A stretch of DNA of 64,000 nucleotides from Thalassotalea_E sp964620605. Its GTDB lineage: Bacteria > Pseudomonadota > Gammaproteobacteria > Enterobacterales > Alteromonadaceae. The notes beneath the pieces are model-generated. The model was not told the DNA's origin and made no database searches. It was given only the letters and a program-made list of their open reading frames with translations. The position numbers were made by a program, and so were the translations under genes. The stretch spans positions 47,161-111,160 of the forward strand of contig CAZUHQ010000002.1 of assembly GCA_964620605.1 (NCBI GenBank), given 5' to 3'. This document shows positions 53,914 through 62,084 of this stretch, in pieces; position 1 is the first letter of the stretch; the number at the start of each line of letters is the position of its first letter.

Positions 53914-54760
53914 AAATTACCCCCGCCATTAACTGAGTCGCGCCCTGAGAGTCGACAATTGGGCTTCTGGCGATATTACTGCTGTAAAAGCTTTGGCTAA
54001 ACCCGAGGTTAAAGGTCCAGGATTCAGAAATCGGGTGCTGGGCATACAATTCAAACTGGATTTTTCCACTGCTGCCAGCCTGGTAATGTGGACGAATCTC
54101 TGATACTTCGCTGTGGTCGATGCCGACATAATAGTTAGTGACATCATTTGAATAGATACTTAACCCGGTATTTAAATAAATATCCCAGTTTCTATAAGGG
54201 ATCAGGTGGCTGTAAAAAGCATCCAATACCCATCCCTTAGCGTCACTTAACGGTGCCAGATTGGCAATATCGACGGAAAAATAACTGTCTTGAAAGTAAC
54301 GGCTATAGCGAATGCCCAGGCCATCACCAAGATCTCTGGTTTTTAGTCCTCTAAGGCGCGGTAACTCTTTATCAGATTCTTCTATTATTTCTCCTGGATT
54401 AAAGCCTCCGATATAGGTTTTGTTGATAATGTCGAGTTCCCATTGATCATTGTTGATCAATTGATAACCTACTTCGGCGCCGAGTATATGGGTATCGAGG
54501 CGGCGATAATTGGTCTGGATAAAAAAGCCTTTGTAGTAGAAATCGAACAATAATGAGATATTGATATAATCGCCAAGGTAGCTTTGTTCCAGTCCTTCAA
54601 TAATGGTGTCGTAGTAATGTAGCGAAAACCCCATTTGCGCTTGCCAGCTAAAGGTTTCGTTAAATACTGTGCTTTCTTTGCTCGGCTTTTTATCATTCGC
54701 GAGCACAAAGCCGCTGAAGCTAAACCATAACAAGAGGCAATAGCTTAATTTTTTAAGCAT
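53903..54760 (-). CDS. MipA/OmpV family outer-membrane protein
   Basis: An outer-membrane beta-barrel of 285 residues. The signal peptide is about 1-21 (CLLLWFSFSGFVLA). Alternating hydrophobic strands follow, with the family segment LGDGLGIRYSRYF at about 142-154, and the protein ends in a terminal aromatic (AGVIYVF), the outer-membrane insertion signal. Members are linked to peptidoglycan-associated scaffolding (MipA) or osmo- and antibiotic response (OmpV). It is first of the minus-strand cluster and probably a target of the following two-component system. Confidence 0.88.
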   Translation of the reverse strand: MLKKLSYCLLLWFSFSGFVLANDKKPSKESTVFNETFSWQAQMGFSLHYYDTIIEGLEQSYLGDYINISLLFDFYYKGFFIQTNYRRLDTHILGAEVGYQLINNDQWELDIINKTYIGGFNPGEIIEESDKELPRLRGLKTRDLGDGLGIRYSRYFQDSYFSVDIANLAPLSDAKGWVLDAFYSHLIPYRNWDIYLNTGLSIYSNDVTNYYVGIDHSEVSEIRPHYQAGSSGKIQFELYAQHPISESWTFNLGFSQSFYSSNIARSPIVDSQGATQLMAGVIYVF

Positions 54761-54979
54761 AGCTGTTATTTCCCATACCGCTTCGGTTGCAGTAGCTGAT
54801 GATTAGTTATTATTTGGTCTGGAAAGCGAGCTGCCAGCCAATTGCAACCGTATACTAACAAATGTCATGGTCGTTGGGCAGCGTTGGACAAAAGAGAAAT
54901 GTATAAAAATTGTAAAGATGTAAAAAGTAGCCCGCTTCCTTGCGCTGCTACTATAAACGAAAGGTTATCTTCTTCTCCG

Positions 54980-55009
54980 CTGTTGCTTGTTTACCTAGCA
55001 ACAGTTTTT
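54980..55009 (+). repeat. Fragment F: collapsed copy of the dispersed repeat
   Basis: CTTGTTTACCTAGCAACAGTT is identical to the right end of copies A-C apart from single bases. Preceded by CTGTTG, it forms a 7-bp hairpin (CTGTTGC/GCAACAG) followed by five T. The middle of the element is missing. Confidence 0.6.
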
Positions 55010-55042
55010 GTACACCATTAATGAAAAATTTAGTACGCCTGA

Positions 55043-57094
55043 TTAAAACTGAATTTTCAAGCCTATCGATGGAAACATTCCCATGCCTTCTTCGCCTTCG
55101 ATCTTATAATCGGTTAAAGTTTCATTGCCATCAGGCGCAAAATAGTAACCTGAGATGTTGTCGCTATTGGTGGCATTTAATATCGCAAACGACCACTGGG
55201 CGTCATAGCCCCAGTATTGAGTTTTATAGTTCGCCTGTAAGTCTAAGCGGTAATAGGTTGGTAAGGTTTTGCTGTTAAGCTCGCCATAAACCGGTAAGAA
55301 GTGCTCTTGATAATCCGGGTTTTCCTTTAACGCGATTATCGGCGTATATTTCTGACCACTACGCACCGTTAAGCGCACGCCAAAATCCCAGCGTTCATTT
55401 AATTGATAGTTGGCCACCAGATTGGCTAACAGTGGCGTATCAAGATAATATTCAGTGGTTTGTTTGGTCAATTCATCGGTTCTGTCACTTTTTGACCAGC
55501 TTAGTGATGCCCAGCCGTACCAGCCATCAGCCAGTTCGCGCTCAATCACCCATTCGATGCCTTTCGCGGTTCCTGACATATCGTTGCTGTAATGCAATTC
55601 GGCATTAATATCATCGTCATCTAGCGAGCGTGGTAGATCACCTAAATCTTTATAGTAAAGATCGATAGAGCTTTGCCACAAGTCGTTGATCTGATACTCA
55701 AAGCCGACCGAGTAATGCTGCGCCTTAGGCGAGTTTAATTTAGGGTTGCCAATTTTTCTCAGCACGGTTGCAACATCCGGAAAACGACTGTAGGAGCCTT
55801 GTTTAACCGTCATTTGCAAATCGTCATTAATCTGCCAGTTTAATGCCAACCTGTGATGTAAAAATGATTGTTCGGTATAGCTATTGCGCTCGGCTCTAAG
55901 CCCCAGGGTAAATTGCCAGTCATTGCTGAGCTGCCATATATCATCAGCATATAAAGCGACGGTGTTGCTATCTAGGGTATCGCTATCTTGAATACGTTCG
56001 CCTTTTTTACTTTCGCAATCCTGATCGTGATCGGTGCAGTAATAGGGAATGGCATCAAAGCTGTAGTCGGTTTGTTGATTTTGCAAATCACTGCCCAGAA
56101 CTAAAGTATGATGATTAAACCAGTCGATTTGGTATTGAAAACGCAAATTATACTGCTCTTGGTCGATATCGATATATTGCCCTTGGCCGTAGAATTCTTT
56201 TGACTGCTCTCGGGTGTGACCGAACACCAGTTGCATGATTTTTCCGCCATCGCCAAAGTATTGCCAGGAAATGCCCTGGTTATCAAATTGCGTGTTAACT
56301 TTTAAATCGCCAATCGAATCCGGATCAACCCGGCCTTGTTCCGATGCCTCTGAAATATTAATGCCGCCAGAATCGCTGGCACCACTTAAGGTAAAAGTCA
56401 GTTTGTGACTATCACCGATTAGCCACTGATATTTACCCTGATAATCGTCACTGACCGGTGCTTTAAAAATGGTATAGCCGTCTTCTTCTTCACCTTCAGG
56501 TAAAAACAGGTGGATTAAACTGCGGCGGTAGGAAAAATAAAACGCCTGATCTTCGGTGACTCCACCTTCAACCATGACGCCGGTTTTTAATAAACTGGCA
56601 TCTAAGGTGGTCGTTATCTCCTGGTTTTTTGGATCCCTAAGCTGAACATCGAATACCCCGCCGGTAGCATCACCGTAACGGCTACCGAATGCTGCCGGGT
56701 GGAGCTGAAAATCACGAACGACATTTTCATTAAAAATACTGTCGCCAAACAAGTGAAAAATATAACCCACCGGCATGTCATCGATGTAAAACGCGTTATC
56801 ATCCGGCGAAGATCCGCGAATTGCCGGGGCGCCGCCATCATCACCGCCAGCATACACTACCCCTGGCATACTAAATACCGAATTAAGCGGGTCGTGATCT
56901 AAGCCGGCAATGGCGAGTAATTTCTCAGTTTCAACACTGACGTCAGTATAGGCTTGGTTACGTCGACCCTGTACTTCGATTTTTTCAATCGCATCATCAG
57001 CGGAAGTATTGAGTTCATCCGCAAAGGTTGCCGAGGACGAAAGCTGGCAGCAAATAGCGACAGCAACAGAGGTTAAAGTAAATTTATTGTTCAT
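55043..57094 (-). CDS. TonB-dependent receptor
   Basis: An outer-membrane active-transport receptor of 683 residues. The signal peptide (about 1-25) is followed by a TonB box-like segment near DDAIEKIEVQGRRN. The plug domain has DPLNSVFSMPGVVYAGG, APAIRGSSPDDNAFYIDDMP and FGSRYGDATGGVFDV. The barrel covers the rest and ends IGLKIQF with terminal Phe. The closely spaced acidic loops (EGEEEDGYT, DHDQDCESK) hint at a cationic or metal-chelate ligand, which is inference only. It is monocistronic, with repeat copy B between it and lysR. Confidence 0.92.
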   Translation of the reverse strand: MNNKFTLTSVAVAICCQLSSSATFADELNTSADDAIEKIEVQGRRNQAYTDVSVETEKLLAIAGLDHDPLNSVFSMPGVVYAGGDDGGAPAIRGSSPDDNAFYIDDMPVGYIFHLFGDSIFNENVVRDFQLHPAAFGSRYGDATGGVFDVQLRDPKNQEITTTLDASLLKTGVMVEGGVTEDQAFYFSYRRSLIHLFLPEGEEEDGYTIFKAPVSDDYQGKYQWLIGDSHKLTFTLSGASDSGGINISEASEQGRVDPDSIGDLKVNTQFDNQGISWQYFGDGGKIMQLVFGHTREQSKEFYGQGQYIDIDQEQYNLRFQYQIDWFNHHTLVLGSDLQNQQTDYSFDAIPYYCTDHDQDCESKKGERIQDSDTLDSNTVALYADDIWQLSNDWQFTLGLRAERNSYTEQSFLHHRLALNWQINDDLQMTVKQGSYSRFPDVATVLRKIGNPKLNSPKAQHYSVGFEYQINDLWQSSIDLYYKDLGDLPRSLDDDDINAELHYSNDMSGTAKGIEWVIERELADGWYGWASLSWSKSDRTDELTKQTTEYYLDTPLLANLVANYQLNERWDFGVRLTVRSGQKYTPIIALKENPDYQEHFLPVYGELNSKTLPTYYRLDLQANYKTQYWGYDAQWSFAILNATNSDNISGYYFAPDGNETLTDYKIEGEEGMGMFPSIGLKIQF

Positions 57095-57201
57095 GTTTTT
57101 GGATAAAGTAGTTTTATTTGACGCTATTATCCATTGGCAGCTTGTATGAATCTTGCGGCTAATTGTTGGGAAAATGTAGTGGAATGTGAGTTAATGTAAG
57201 C

Positions 57202-57226
57202 GTTAGCTCATTGCTGCGCCAGCTCG
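57202..57226. repeat. Left flank of a short tandem repeat
   Basis: GTTAGCTCATTGCTGCGCCAGCT resembles the GGTTAGCTCATCTTTGCGCCAGCT found in the 17-base array at 57361-57437. The two stand on either side of repeat copy B, as if the element had landed inside the array. Confidence 0.5.
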
Positions 57227-57340
57227 TTGATAACTAAGGATGTTGCTTTGGTAATAAAAGCAAGCATCACCAGCAGGGATGCTGGTGTTGAGCTTCCATG
57301 GACGGACTTGCAGCATCTTGCTTGTTTACCTAATAACAGC
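57227..57340 (+). repeat. Dispersed inverted-repeat element, copy B
   Basis: It begins TTGATAACTAAGGATGTTG and ends TTGTTTACCTAATAACAGC. The inner hairpin CACCAGCA/TGCTGGTG is perfect. The outer stem is AAGCAAG/CTTGCTT, which differs from copy A (AAACAAG/CTTGTTT) by a compensated pair. It lies between the lysR 3' end and the TonB receptor start, opposite to both genes in orientation. Confidence 0.85.
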
Positions 57341-57360
57341 CATGATAAACACAGCCTAAA

Positions 57361-57437
57361 CGCCAGCTAATTTTCTGCGCTAGCTAATTTTCTGCGCCAG
57401 CTAATTCTCTGGGTTAGCTCATCTTTGCGCCAGCTAA
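57361..57437. repeat. 17-base tandem repeat abutting the lysR stop codon
   Basis: Three nearly identical units CGCCAGCTAATTTTCTG start at 57361, 57378 and 57395, then a divergent 16-base unit at 57412 and a partial one at 57428. The units touch the last codon of lysR. They are too short and have no spacers, so this is not a CRISPR. Confidence 0.8.
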
Positions 57438-58267
57438 AGCGGATTGAGGTTATCTATGAGTTTGCTCAGTTTCACCACTAACGGTGTTTGCTCCTGATAG
57501 GCAAGTACGATTTCACGGGTCAGTTGCATGCCGTTAATCGGGCGAAATGCCAGATCATTTTGCTCGATAATTTCTTTATGAGCAGGCACTAAGGCGCAGC
57601 CGAGTCCGGCTCTCACCAAGCCTAAGGCATAATCTATGGTTTGAATTTTCGCTCGAATATCCAGTTGAATGCCGGTTAAAGTAAAAGTATCTATTAAGGT
57701 TTGTAACGCGCTACAAGGCGTGCGCTGGATAAACGCCAGCTGGTCAAAATCATGGAGCTCAATGGCATCCTTTAGCGATAGCGGGTGATTATGTCCCATG
57801 GCAACCAGGTAATCTTCCTGCCAGATTGCCTGATAGGTTTCACCGTCTTTTAATTCTTCTTTAATGATAATGCGGGCATCACAGGGTTCGTATTGCGGCA
57901 CTAAAGTTAGCTCAATGTCGGGAGCTGCAGTGGTAAAGTCTTTTAACAATACGCTCATGCGTTTAACCCCTAAGCCTTTAGTGACGCCGAGATTAAAGTT
58001 TTGCTTATTCGCTGAGGTTGCAAATGACGACTTGATTGCATCTGCCTGGCCGAGTAACTGCTTGGCGAGCGGGTAGAGTTTTTCACCTTGATCTGTTGCG
58101 GTAACGCCACGCGCATGACGGATAAATAACGCCTGATTGATTTCTCCTTCCAGTTGGGCGACCGCAGCTGAGATTGACGGCTGAGCGATAAAACAGGCCT
58201 TAGCTGCGGCGCTAAAGCTTTGCTGCTCATAAACGTTAATAAAATATTTTAGATGTTTCAGATCCAT
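57434..58267 (-). CDS. LysR-family regulator divergent from gcdH
   Basis: A LysR-type regulator of 277 residues from ATG 58267, which gives the usual N-terminus MDLKHLKYFINVYEQQSFSA. The HTH is SFSAAAKACFIAQPSISAAVAQLE. The effector domain starts near residue 85 (NFNLGVTKGLGVKR). ATG 58297 would add ten non-conserved residues. It is transcribed away from gcdH, so it probably regulates the glutaryl-CoA dehydrogenase unit in response to a lysine- or glutarate-pathway intermediate; this is inferred from divergence. Confidence 0.9.
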   Translation of the reverse strand: MDLKHLKYFINVYEQQSFSAAAKACFIAQPSISAAVAQLEGEINQALFIRHARGVTATDQGEKLYPLAKQLLGQADAIKSSFATSANKQNFNLGVTKGLGVKRMSVLLKDFTTAAPDIELTLVPQYEPCDARIIIKEELKDGETYQAIWQEDYLVAMGHNHPLSLKDAIELHDFDQLAFIQRTPCSALQTLIDTFTLTGIQLDIRAKIQTIDYALGLVRAGLGCALVPAHKEIIEQNDLAFRPINGMQLTREIVLAYQEQTPLVVKLSKLIDNLNPL

Positions 58268-58301
58268 ATCAGGATTATTTCCTAATTTATTTGTCATGGC
58301 T

Positions 58302-58336
58302 ATAGTTTTTTTCTATAGAAACTAAAGAAAAACTAT
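58302..58336. promoter_or_regulatory. Candidate LysR operator between lysR and gcdH
   Basis: The inverted repeat ATAGTTTTT (58302-58310) and AAAAACTAT (58328-58336), nine perfect pairs 17 bases apart, lies at the lysR start and 134 bases before gcdH. It fits the T-rich dyads used by LysR proteins. Confidence 0.45.
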
Positions 58337-58469
58337 ATTTTAACTTTATTAGTGAATTGCTTAACCTTTAGCCCACTTGGTAAAACCACTTAATTTAGCG
58401 CGTGTTGAGCTTTTAACCTGGTGTTGGTAGTAAAGATCAATATGCATACTGCAATAATCAGGAAATATT

Positions 58470-59657
58470 ATGTCAAACGTATCATCAAAACCTAGTTTTA
58501 ACTGGCAAGACCCATTACTACTTGATTCTTTATTATCGGAAGAGGAGCGGATGATCCGTGATAGTGCTCATCAGTACTGTCAGGAGAAATTAATGCCGCG
58601 GGTGCTAGAAGCGAATCGCAATGAAACGTTTGACCCTGAGATCATGCGTGAGCTTGGCGAACTTGGTTTACTCGGTTGTACTATCGAAGAAAAATACGGC
58701 TGCGCGAACGTTAACTATGTGACTTATGGCCTGATTGCCCGTGAAGTTGAGCGGGTTGACAGCGGCTACCGCAGTGCGATGAGTGTTCAGTCATCATTAG
58801 TGATGCATCCGATTTATGCCTATGGCACCGAAGAGCAAAAAATGAAGTATTTGCCTAAGCTGGCAACCGGTGAATTGATTGGCTGTTTTGGTTTAACCGA
58901 GCCAAATTCCGGTTCAGATCCAGCGAGCTTATCGACCCGTGCGGTAAAAGTAGATGGCGGCTATCGCTTAACTGGTAACAAAATGTGGATCACTAACTCA
59001 CCAATTGCCGATGTCTTTATCATCTGGGCCAAGTTAGATGGCGTGATCAAGGGCTTTATTCTCGAAAAAGGCATAGAAGGACTGTCGGCACCGAAAATTG
59101 AAGGTAAGTTTTCATTGCGTGCTTCGATCACAGGTGAAGTGGTAATGGATAATGTTTTCGTTCCGGAAGAAAATTTATTGCCGCATGTTCAAGGGCTATC
59201 CGGGCCATTTGGCTGCTTGAACAAAGCACGTTACGGCATTTCCTGGGGCGCTTTAGGCGCTGCTGAATATTGCTGGCATGCCGCCAGACAATACACTCTT
59301 GATCGTGAACAGTTTGGTCGTCCATTAGCGGCAACTCAGCTGGTACAGAAAAAACTGGCGGATATGCAAACTGAAATCACCACGGCACTTTTTGCCAGTT
59401 TGCAGGTCGGGCGGTTAATGGATGCCGGCACTTTAGCGCCGGAAGCGATTTCTCTGGTTAAACGTAACTCTTGTGGCAAGGCACTGGAAATTGCTCGTAT
59501 CGCTCGTGATATGCACGGTGGCAATGGTATTGCAGATGAGTTCCACGTTATTCGCCATATGATTAACCTCGAAGCGGTTAATACCTATGAAGGCACACAT
59601 GATATTCATGCGCTGATCTTGGGTCGTGCTCAAACTGGCATTCAGGCATTTTTCTAA
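58470..59657 (+). CDS. gcdH: Glutaryl-CoA dehydrogenase (acyl-CoA dehydrogenase family)
   Basis: An FAD enzyme that oxidises and decarboxylates glutaryl-CoA to crotonyl-CoA in lysine and tryptophan degradation. It has 395 residues, the usual length. It carries GcdH-specific features: the substrate Arg in SGYRSAMSVQSSL (about 96-108), FAD-loop CFGLTEPNSGSDP, WITNSPIADVFIIWAK, and catalytic base Glu374 in VNTYEGTHDIHALILGRA. The start ATG 58470 follows AGGAAA. Repeat copy C sits between it and the following E1 gene, but no terminator with a T-run is seen. Confidence 0.95.
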   Translation: MSNVSSKPSFNWQDPLLLDSLLSEEERMIRDSAHQYCQEKLMPRVLEANRNETFDPEIMRELGELGLLGCTIEEKYGCANVNYVTYGLIAREVERVDSGYRSAMSVQSSLVMHPIYAYGTEEQKMKYLPKLATGELIGCFGLTEPNSGSDPASLSTRAVKVDGGYRLTGNKMWITNSPIADVFIIWAKLDGVIKGFILEKGIEGLSAPKIEGKFSLRASITGEVVMDNVFVPEENLLPHVQGLSGPFGCLNKARYGISWGALGAAEYCWHAARQYTLDREQFGRPLAATQLVQKKLADMQTEITTALFASLQVGRLMDAGTLAPEAISLVKRNSCGKALEIARIARDMHGGNGIADEFHVIRHMINLEAVNTYEGTHDIHALILGRAQTGIQAFF

Positions 59658-59667
59658 CGGCTGCTTG

Positions 59668-59781
59668 TTGATAACTAAGGATGTTGATTGGCTAATAAAA
59701 GCAAGCATCACCAGCAGGGATGCTGGTGTTGAGCTTCCAAGGATGGACTTTCAGCGTCTTGCTTGTTTACCTAACAACAGT
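59668..59781 (+). repeat. Dispersed inverted-repeat element, copy C (gcdH-E1 gap)
   Basis: It begins TTGATAACTAAGGATGTTG and ends TTGTTTACCTAACAACAGT. The inner hairpin CACCAGCA/TGCTGGTG is perfect and the outer stem is AAGCAAG/CTTGCTT as in copy B. The element starts 11 bases after the gcdH stop and runs in the direction of transcription. Confidence 0.85.
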
Positions 59782-59831
59782 TCTTGGGACATAAACAAAA
59801 GCAATAATTAGCAACTAGTAGGTAAAGTGCC

Positions 59832-62084
59832 ATGTCTGATCGCAATCAGAGTTTAAAAGAAAACTTTATTCGTTGTGTCGAGCAACAGCAACTGCCAGCG
59901 CTTAGCGTCAATTTAATCCCGGAGCAAGTGGGGCTGTCGGCGGCTGAGTTGGTGGATTTATTCGAAACTCAGGTCATCAGTCGCCATCTCGATTTACACT
60001 CGCGGGTGATGCAAAAAAATGGTCAAAGCTTTTATACCATCGGCAGTTCAGGGCATGAAGGCAATGCTGCCAGTGCAAAAGCATTTCGGCCAAGCGATAT
60101 GGCATTTTTGCATTATCGCAGTGGCGCTTTTGCCATACAGCGCGCAAAGCAAGTTGATGGTCAAACTTCGATTTACGACATGCTATTGTCGTTTGCCGCC
60201 TCAAAAGACGATCCTATCTCAGGGGGGCGTCATAAGGTCTTAGGCAGTAAAGCATTAGCGATCCCACCGCAAACCAGCACCATAGCGTCGCATTTACCAA
60301 AAGCTATGGGAGCGGCGTTTTCTGTCGGCCTGGCAAAGCGCTTAAACCATCAGGGGGAATTACCGAACGATAGTGTGGTGGTTTGCAGTTTTGGCGATGC
60401 TTCGTCGAACCATTCTACTGCCCAAGGGGCGATTAACAGTGCGGCCTGGGCGTCTTATCAATCGGTTCCTATGCCGATCGTCTTTGTCTGTGAAGATAAC
60501 GGTATCGGCATTTCAACCTCAACGCCTAATGGCTGGGTTGAGGCCAACTATAAAAATCGCGCCGGATTAGTGTATCTCAGCTGTGATGGTTTGAATGTTT
60601 TAGATACTTATCAAACAACGTTGCAGGCGGCGAAAATAGCGCGTGAGAAAAAAGTACCGGTATTTTTACACGTTAAATTGATTCGCTTATTAGGCCATGC
60701 CGGGTCGGATGCCGAGTTTGTTTATCGCAAAGAACAGCAAATTGATGATAATGAACGCAATGATCCACTGCTGCATACTGCCCGTATTTTACTCGATAAT
60801 GAAATTTTAACTCAAAAGCAAATTGTCGATATTTATCAAAATGTTGCCGAGAGAGTGGTCAGTGTTGCCGAACAGGTAGTCACTAAACCAAGACTAGAAA
60901 GTGCCGAGCAGGTGATGGCAAGTCTTGCGCCTACTATTGAAAATGCTGCGCAATCATGCTCCCCGGTGGATGAGCAGCAGCGCATGAAATTATTTGCTCA
61001 TGACAAGCATAATTTAGCGAAAAAGCAGCATCTGGCGAAAATTATTAACTGGACGCTGATTGATGTCATGGCAGAGTACAGCAATGTTGTGCTGCTTGGT
61101 GAAGACATTGCCCGCAAAGGCGGGGTTTATAATGTTACGACCAAGTTAGTTGACCGTTTTGGTAAAAACCGGGTGATAAATACCTTGCTTGATGAACAAT
61201 CGATTCTTGGCGGCGCGATTGGCCTGGCGCATAACGGTTTTGTGCCGATCCCTGAAATTCAATTTCTCGCATATGTTCATAACGCGGAAGATCAGATTCG
61301 CGGCGAAGCGGCGACCTTATCTTTCTTTAGTAAAGGGCAATATACCAACCCTATGGTGATCCGCATTGCCGGTCTTGCCTATCAAAAAGGCTTTGGCGGC
61401 CATTTTCATAATGATAATTCTTTTGCGGTATTTCGTGATATTCCAGGGGTTATTCTGGCTTGCCCATCTAATGGCGAAGATGCCCAGCAGATGCTAAGAA
61501 CTTGTGTTCGTCTGGCACAGGAACAGCAAAGGGTGGTAGTTTTTCTTGAGCCCATCGCCTTGTATATGACTAAAGATTTGCATCAGGAAGGGGATGGTTT
61601 GTGGACCTTTGATTATCAAGTGCCAACTAAAGAAAGCCGCAGCGAAGAATTATCACAGCAGATGTCGGTTAAGGTTGCCGGTGATGGTGATGAGTTATGT
61701 ATTTTAACTTACGGTAATGGTTATTACCTGTCGCGTCAGGCACAAAAAGAATTGCAGCAGCAAGGTATCAAGTCACGAGTCGTTGATCTGCGCTGGCTGG
61801 CACCGCTCGATGAAACCGGCATCATTAATCAGGTTAACGGCTGTGACAAGGTATTAATTGTTGATGAATGTCGGCAAACCGGTTCATTGAGTGAAGCCTT
61901 GATGGCGTTAATTGCTGAGCATTGCCCGGATAAAGCGTCTGGCAATATAGAGCGACTATGCGCACAGGACAGTTTTATTCCGTTAGGCAGCGCCGCTTAC
62001 CATGTCTTACCGTCAAAAGGTGACATTATTAACCGTGCATTGGCTTTGTGTCAGCATGAAAAAATAACAAGGAAAGCGATATGA
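59832..62084 (+). CDS. 2-oxoacid dehydrogenase E1, fused alpha and beta subunits
   Basis: A thiamine-diphosphate-dependent E1 of 750 residues. The alpha part (about 1-370) has the motif GDASSN at 188-193, continuing to VCEDNGIGIST, and the RSG and SGGRHKVLGS loops. The beta part begins near 395 (KKQHLAKIINWTLIDVM) with LLGEDIARKGGVYNVT, DEQSILGGAIGLA and VFLEPIALYM. Such alpha-beta fusions occur among BCKDH-type E1 enzymes. No E2 or E3 gene lies nearby, so it must use distant ones or act without them. Its position after gcdH makes a 2-oxoadipate or branched-chain substrate plausible, but neither is proved. It overlaps the next gene by 4 bases. Confidence 0.88.
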   Translation: MSDRNQSLKENFIRCVEQQQLPALSVNLIPEQVGLSAAELVDLFETQVISRHLDLHSRVMQKNGQSFYTIGSSGHEGNAASAKAFRPSDMAFLHYRSGAFAIQRAKQVDGQTSIYDMLLSFAASKDDPISGGRHKVLGSKALAIPPQTSTIASHLPKAMGAAFSVGLAKRLNHQGELPNDSVVVCSFGDASSNHSTAQGAINSAAWASYQSVPMPIVFVCEDNGIGISTSTPNGWVEANYKNRAGLVYLSCDGLNVLDTYQTTLQAAKIAREKKVPVFLHVKLIRLLGHAGSDAEFVYRKEQQIDDNERNDPLLHTARILLDNEILTQKQIVDIYQNVAERVVSVAEQVVTKPRLESAEQVMASLAPTIENAAQSCSPVDEQQRMKLFAHDKHNLAKKQHLAKIINWTLIDVMAEYSNVVLLGEDIARKGGVYNVTTKLVDRFGKNRVINTLLDEQSILGGAIGLAHNGFVPIPEIQFLAYVHNAEDQIRGEAATLSFFSKGQYTNPMVIRIAGLAYQKGFGGHFHNDNSFAVFRDIPGVILACPSNGEDAQQMLRTCVRLAQEQQRVVVFLEPIALYMTKDLHQEGDGLWTFDYQVPTKESRSEELSQQMSVKVAGDGDELCILTYGNGYYLSRQAQKELQQQGIKSRVVDLRWLAPLDETGIINQVNGCDKVLIVDECRQTGSLSEALMALIAEHCPDKASGNIERLCAQDSFIPLGSAAYHVLPSKGDIINRALALCQHEKITRKAI

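Noticed and set aside
57361..57437. CRISPR array
   Set aside because: Units are contiguous 17-mers without spacers and there are no cas genes.
59626..59811. Open frame of 61 codons over repeat copy C
   Set aside because: It starts inside gcdH and translates the element; the matching frame is not kept in copies A, B and D.
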